8,033 bases of DNA, from NCBI RefSeq assembly GCF_001424185.1, contig NZ_LMOM01000050.1:1-8033 (forward strand), written 5' to 3'. The DNA is from Deinococcus sp. Leaf326. Lineage in GTDB: Bacteria > Deinococcota > Deinococci > Deinococcales > Deinococcaceae. Shown one piece after another: positions 5,349-8,033 of this stretch (its first letter is position 1; the number at the start of each line of letters is the position of its first letter). The notes beneath the pieces were generated by a model. That model was not told the origin of the DNA. It did no database searches and was given only the letters and a program-made list of their open reading frames with translations. The position numbers and the translations under genes were made by a program.

Positions 5349-5828
5349 CTATGCCAGCAGACCAGCTCCTAGCAGTCGAAGTACGGTGTCACTGCGGATG
5401 CTCTCGCCGGTTGCGGTCCTCCAGATGCTCTTGCCGTTGGTGACATCGAGCGTCAGCAGCTCGTTAGCAGCTAGCAGGGCTTCGAGCGTGGCATAGCGGT
5501 CTGACGACCAGCGCATCTTGTTCTTCATGGCCTGCGGGATCTGGTGGGCGATGACCTGGAGCTGCGTCCTGCCTTCCAGGCTGGCCCCTGGGGTGGGTAC
5601 TGCCGGTGCTGTGGCTGAGGCTGGGGAAGTCGGGACAGTGTTGGACTTGTCCATGCTCCAGTCCCTTCCTGCCAAGGCCTGCGTGAGCAACTCCCCGACC
5701 TGAGCCGCTGTCATGCCCTTGAGGCGGTCGTGAACCCATACCGGTGCTCTGACCCGGACTGGCCTGGACTGCTCGTCCTCAGTCAACATGCCGCCGTCCT
5801 GGTACTGCCGGAGATTCTTCCAAGTCAT
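5349..5828 (-). CDS. 159-residue protein of unknown function
   Basis: I do not recognise a named family. Residues 15-52 (with RPVRVRAPVWVHDRL and then AAQVGELLTQAL) have a beta-strand then helix-helix look, compatible with a small ribbon-helix-helix or related DNA-binding unit. Residues about 62-85 are a Pro/Ala/Ser/Thr linker. The C-terminal part (86-159) is helical, contains a NGKSIWRTATGESIRSDTVL stretch and ends GAGLLA. This two-domain plan with control-site repeats upstream suggests a plasmid regulator or maintenance protein, by inference only. The start is ATG 5828-5826, supported by a -10 box six bases upstream. Codon use is GC-rich, like the backbone. It lies within the 35-bp inverted repeats, downstream of the HNH gene on the same strand but with its own promoter. 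Confidence 0.75.
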   Translation of the reverse strand: MTWKNLRQYQDGGMLTEDEQSRPVRVRAPVWVHDRLKGMTAAQVGELLTQALAGRDWSMDKSNTVPTSPASATAPAVPTPGASLEGRTQLQVIAHQIPQAMKNKMRWSSDRYATLEALLAANELLTLDVTNGKSIWRTATGESIRSDTVLRLLGAGLLA

Positions 5829-5834
5829 GCCCGG

Positions 5835-5863
5835 ATGTTACGCCCGGTTGTCGGTTGTAACAA
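5835..5863 (-). promoter_or_regulatory. Leaderless promoter of 159-residue gene
   Basis: On the minus strand TTGTTA (5863-5858), 17 bases, then TAACAT (5840-5835) form -35 and -10 boxes. The -10 ends six bases before the ATG at 5828, so the mRNA should start at the start codon. Confidence 0.6.
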
Positions 5864-5888
5864 TCGGATTTCTTCGGGTGTAACGCCC
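5835..5888. repeat. Three TGTWAC repeats over the promoter
   Basis: TGTTACGCCC (5836-5845), TGTAAC (5856-5861) and TGTAACGCCC (5879-5888) lie over the -10 box, over the -35 box and just upstream. The first and third share the GCCC extension. Spacing is 20 and 23 bases, about two DNA turns. This is a plausible operator array, perhaps for autoregulation. Confidence 0.4.
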
Positions 5889-5891
5889 ATT

Positions 5892-5907
5892 GATAAAGCT
5901 GTTTATC
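5892..5907. promoter_or_regulatory. GATAAA-GCTG-TTTATC palindrome
   Basis: A perfect six-base-pair inverted repeat with a four-base spacer lies just upstream of the TGTWAC repeats, between the HNH stop and the promoter of the 159-residue gene. It could be an operator or a short hairpin; no T-run is present. Confidence 0.3.
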
Positions 5908-6006
5908 GTCGGGTGGGCACTCTCGACCTCTCCCGCGTCGGGATGACTGGCGGCATCTTGGGCGCACTCCCCAAGAGGGCGGCAGGCAGCCTGGCGTGGC
6001 CTTCTG

Positions 6007-6717
6007 TCAGCTCAGGGTACGGTGTTCCAAGATGACCCGCTTCAGCCCTTCCACGTCCAGCAGGGGCCTGCTCCGGTGAATCATGCGGTGGCAGTTCGCG
6101 CACACGACCGCTAAGTCACTGAGCTTAGTCTGGGTTGGCCCTATGTCGCTGAGTGGCCGGATGTGGTGACACTCTGCGAAGTCTTCCCCGAGCGGTCCAT
6201 AGAACTTGAGGAAGTCGAACCCACAGACCTCGCACTCCAGGCGGCCACCTCCAGCTCGTTTAGCAGCTACCAGCTTTCGACCTACGACCTCTCGGTTACG
6301 CTCCCTACGCTTGTGCGCTCGCTCCAGCAGACGACCTTCGGGGAAACCCTCATCCTCGGTAGTCGCAGCTTCGGGGGTTTCGTTGCCCTGCTCGCGTATG
6401 GCTTCAGCTAGTTGGTGCAGCTCCTCCGGTTGATGGGCGTACAGATCCCACACCAGCCGGTCCCCCCGACCGCCTCTCCACATGCCCTTGCCTCCCATCG
6501 AGGGGTCACAGGCGCGGAGATTCTCAATCTTCAGGGCCACACCGTCCGGGTTGCGGAAGTTGGCTGCACGCATCTCGCGGGGATGGATCGGCAGTCTGCC
6601 GAGCAGGTCACTCAACTCAATGACCTTCGGGTCGTTCTTCCCCAGTCGGCCATAGCGAACGTACAAGTCGAACGCCAGAATCAGTTCGTCCATCTGCCAG
6701 TCTGGGTTCCTCGACAC
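6007..6717 (-). CDS. HNH endonuclease, predicted restriction type
   Basis: The 236-residue product has a conserved N-terminal module: W7, ELILAFDLY (11-19), then LPIHP, NFRNPDGVALKIENL (53-67) and a Gly-rich MGGKGMWRGGRGD. This is the layout I recall for predicted HNH restriction endonucleases (COG3183-like). A charged helical linker follows at about 120-155. The C-terminal HNH domain has CEVC (162-165), ECHHIRPLSDIG (182-193) and CANCHRMIHR (206-215). The two Cys pairs bind structural zinc, and the paired His with the distal His supply the metal site. All key residues are present, so it should be active on DNA. The specificity is unknown; restriction is family-based inference. No methyltransferase is beside it, so it may be modification-dependent or a homing-like nuclease. 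The start is GTG 6717-6715 with a GTGAGG-type site close upstream. Confidence 0.85.
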   Translation of the reverse strand: MSRNPDWQMDELILAFDLYVRYGRLGKNDPKVIELSDLLGRLPIHPREMRAANFRNPDGVALKIENLRACDPSMGGKGMWRGGRGDRLVWDLYAHQPEELHQLAEAIREQGNETPEAATTEDEGFPEGRLLERAHKRRERNREVVGRKLVAAKRAGGGRLECEVCGFDFLKFYGPLGEDFAECHHIRPLSDIGPTQTKLSDLAVVCANCHRMIHRSRPLLDVEGLKRVILEHRTLS

Positions 6718-7257
6718 GCCTCACCCTGGCATATGCAGCAGCTCGGCGCTTCCTGACCTGCACGCTTCCTCGGTGCGGAGATTTGCCGTATGGGTGGGGG
6801 GTAGTTTTTCTGGCAGGGGCCTTCAATCCGGGATAGGAGATGCCTGAGCATTAGCAGCAGGTTTCCCTAGGGATCGGTGGCGGGGAAGGTCATAGGACCA
6901 GATATGGCCTGATTCGACCAGGCGCACACGCATCTTTGAGATTTTTCTGGTGACTTTACCCGTCTACCACGTTGAATCTGCCCAATTTGGTCTGGAATGG
7001 AGCGTATCTCGCCTGTTCCGGCTCAATTTCCTCTGATTCCTGCCAATCTGCACGACCTCCAGGCGGCCACACTGACCTGCTGGTATCCCTCGCGGGTATG
7101 GATCGGGCGCTGAAGAATCTCTGACCGGGCATGGTGCGGCACACTACGCCGCACTTACAGAACATTCCTCGTCTGGTCGCCTGACCTGCGCCAGTTTTCG
7201 GCAGGTGTAGTAACCCTCAGACAGAATCCGAGGCATCTCTACGGCGTTCCTATGGGC
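6718..7257. other. Non-coding region between HNH gene and rep-like 3' half
   Basis: No credible gene is seen on either strand. It holds three copies of CTGACCTGC (6753, 7072 and 7181), the right 35-bp inverted repeat (7132-7166), a small hairpin GCCTG-ATTCGAC-CAGGC (6907-6923), and an imperfect hairpin near 7215-7233 just after the rep-like stop. Its length and repeat content, next to the rep-like gene, make it a candidate for the replication origin, without proof. Confidence 0.4.
7132..7166. repeat. 35-bp inverted repeat with hairpin, right copy
   Basis: It reads on the minus strand as the partner of 5081-5115: AATGTTCTGTAA, then GTGCGGC-loop-GCCGCAC with loop GTAGTGT. It ends with AACATT at 7161-7166 on the plus strand. 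The outward flank CCTCG differs from the left flank, so no target duplication is visible. Confidence 0.75.
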
Positions 7258-7872
7258 TTATGGATGGGTCAGGGCATCCCATATGCCTGCCTGTTTCAAC
7301 CGGTGGACGAGTAGAGCCCCTGGTTTCTTCAGACCTTGCCATTCCTCCACGTCTGCCTTGAGTCGAGTCAGAGCATTTTGGAGCTGATAGAGGCTTCCTA
7401 GCCCTCGATGTTCCCCCTCGATGCATCGCCAGAGCAACCAACGCCAGAAATTCAGGTTGGTCGAGTCTCCGTAGCCTGCCGCCAGCGCGTGAGCATAGCG
7501 GTCTATCGCCTCTCCTCGGTGCTGTTTGTGCGTGTCAGTCAACACATCCAGGCTGTAGACGTACTCTTGCGCCTCACCTTTACAGTCATTTACTAACGGG
7601 TTTTCAGTTATTCCGGGATTTAACGCCCACGCTGTCAGGTTTTGCAGTTCCACACGCGCTTTCTCTGGTCGGGAGTGACTGTTAAGTTCGTCCAACTTCC
7701 GCATGAACGCCCACGCGGTACGGGTGCCGGACTCCACGTCTGCTCGCAGGTCGCGCCACTGGTACTTGAGGTCGTCATACCGCAGGCGTGCCCGGTGCCC
7801 TGGCTTGAGCGTCACGGCAAAGAGAGTGCCGTCCTTCCGGGTCAGGTGGCCGTACTGGCTGACATGCCCTCT
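7258..7872 (-). pseudogene. 3' half of IS-disrupted Rep-like gene
   Basis: Genuine coding begins at AGA 7872-7870 and gives 204 residues to TAA 7260-7258. An upstream ATG at 8001 adds 43 residues, but these are antisense transposase sequence. The half starts RGHVSQYGHLTRKDGTLFAV, the beta-wing that should follow the helix-turn-helix of the 5' half. It continues with LKPGHRARLRYDDLKYQWRD and a helical C-terminal domain rich in Trp and Leu (FWRWLLWRCIEG). Fusion with the 97 residues encoded at 412-122 restores one 301-residue frame. The half alone lacks a DNA-recognition helix and is likely inactive, unless the IS excises or a second copy exists in the cell. Confidence 0.75.
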
Positions 7873-7873
7873 A

Positions 7874-8033
7874 TTGATCACGGTGAAGATCTGAATTGAT
7901 AGACTTGGCGTATGCCTGGTTGGCAGCCCACACACTACTCGCGCGCACAACTCGAAGAGCGCCGCCTGGCCGCTCTCGAATGGATTGAGCGCGGAACTCA
8001 CCGGACGGTCTACACCTGGAAAGCACGACTACG
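7874..8033 (+). mobile_element. Left end of IS630-type insertion sequence
   Basis: The element begins TTGATCACGG right after the TA at 7872-7873 and contains the transposase start at 7912. It runs off the window end. Together with 1-120 it accounts for 280 bases of an element normally of about 1 kb. Its outer edge is fixed by exact restoration of the rep-like frame. Confidence 0.75.
7912..8033 (+). CDS. N-terminal start of IS630-type transposase (partial)
   Basis: ATG 7912 opens a frame of 40 codons starting MPGWQPTHYSRAQLEERR, reaching the window end within TVYTWKARL. This matches my memory of the N-terminus of Deinococcus IS630-type transposases, with a helical lead-in to a helix-turn-helix. 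Between GTHR and TVYTW I would expect about a dozen more residues covering the recognition helices, so the copy may carry a short in-frame deletion. The rest of the protein is absent. The 3' end of a matching gene is at 1-123. Confidence 0.65.
   Translation, partial: MPGWQPTHYSRAQLEERRLAALEWIERGTHRTVYTWKARL

Noticed and set aside
5464..5739. Other frames over the 159-residue gene and over the HNH gene (for example 5730-6035, 6163-6756)
   Set aside because: They are GC-rich shadow frames of the two minus-strand genes, with no motifs.
6956..7165. 69-codon minus-strand frame starting MFCKCGVV
   Set aside because: Only its first residues match the 5082 frame, because of the shared 35-bp repeat. 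The rest shows no coding pattern.
5081..7166. Tn3-family or IS200/IS605-type transposon ends
   Set aside because: The repeats lack the GGGG start of Tn3-type ends, there is no target duplication, and no transposase or resolvase lies between them.
7873..8001. 43-residue N-terminal extension of the rep-like 3' half
   Set aside because: It is antisense to the transposase start and lies beyond the IS boundary, so it is not native to the gene.
1..8033. CRISPR array, tRNA or rRNA genes
   Set aside because: No regularly spaced repeats, cloverleaf or rRNA-like segments were found by reading either strand.

Overview
The window looks like nearly all of a small, GC-rich plasmid from a Deinococcus-type bacterium. 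The evidence is the GC-rich backbone genes, several starts preceded directly by a TANNNT -10 box with about 6 bases to the start codon (the leaderless arrangement common in Deinococcus), and recall of similar proteins in that genus. The host call is inference; no rRNA, tRNA or core gene is present.

The most informative feature is at the two ends. The first 120 bases are the 3' end of an IS630-type insertion sequence and the last 160 bases are its 5' end, both on the + strand. Each is bordered by the TA dinucleotide this family duplicates. Outside the IS lie two halves of one minus-strand gene. Removing the IS and one TA joins N-terminal codon 97 (position 122) to the C-terminal half (from 7872) exactly in frame, giving a 301-residue winged-helix, Rep-like protein. 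The sequence is therefore most simply a circular replicon opened inside an IS that interrupts its rep-like gene. Most of the transposase is missing, either through an assembly break in a repeat or through a real internal deletion.

Layout: 1-412, IS end and 5' half of the rep-like gene (minus). 413-580, divergent control region with a promoter and a perfect palindrome. 581-2536, AT-rich DUF262/DUF1524 (GmrSD/SspE-like) nuclease gene. 2537-2927, spacer holding a GC-rich minus-strand gene relic. 2928-3884, AT-rich gene for a TIR/deoxyribosyltransferase-like protein. 3885-4238, possible small membrane ORF (minus) and a structured leader. 4239-4907, winged-helix protein with a proline-rich linker and an SSB-like acidic tip ending in PF, followed by a terminator. 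4908-5348, an orphan promoter with a short transcript or tiny CxC ORF. 5349-5828, 159-residue unknown protein (minus) with a leaderless promoter. 6007-6717, HNH endonuclease (minus). 6718-7257, non-coding. 7258-7872, 3' half of the rep-like gene.

An almost identical 35-bp inverted repeat, each copy folding into a hairpin, stands at 5081-5115 and 7132-7166 and encloses the 159-residue gene and the HNH gene.

Functionally the replicon reads as a plasmid backbone (split rep-like gene, winged-helix/SSB-tail protein, 159-residue gene) carrying defence-like cargo: a DUF262/DUF1524 nuclease, a TIR-like protein and an HNH nuclease. The first two are visibly more AT-rich than the rest and were probably acquired separately. 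No complete multi-gene defence system of a named type could be recognised.
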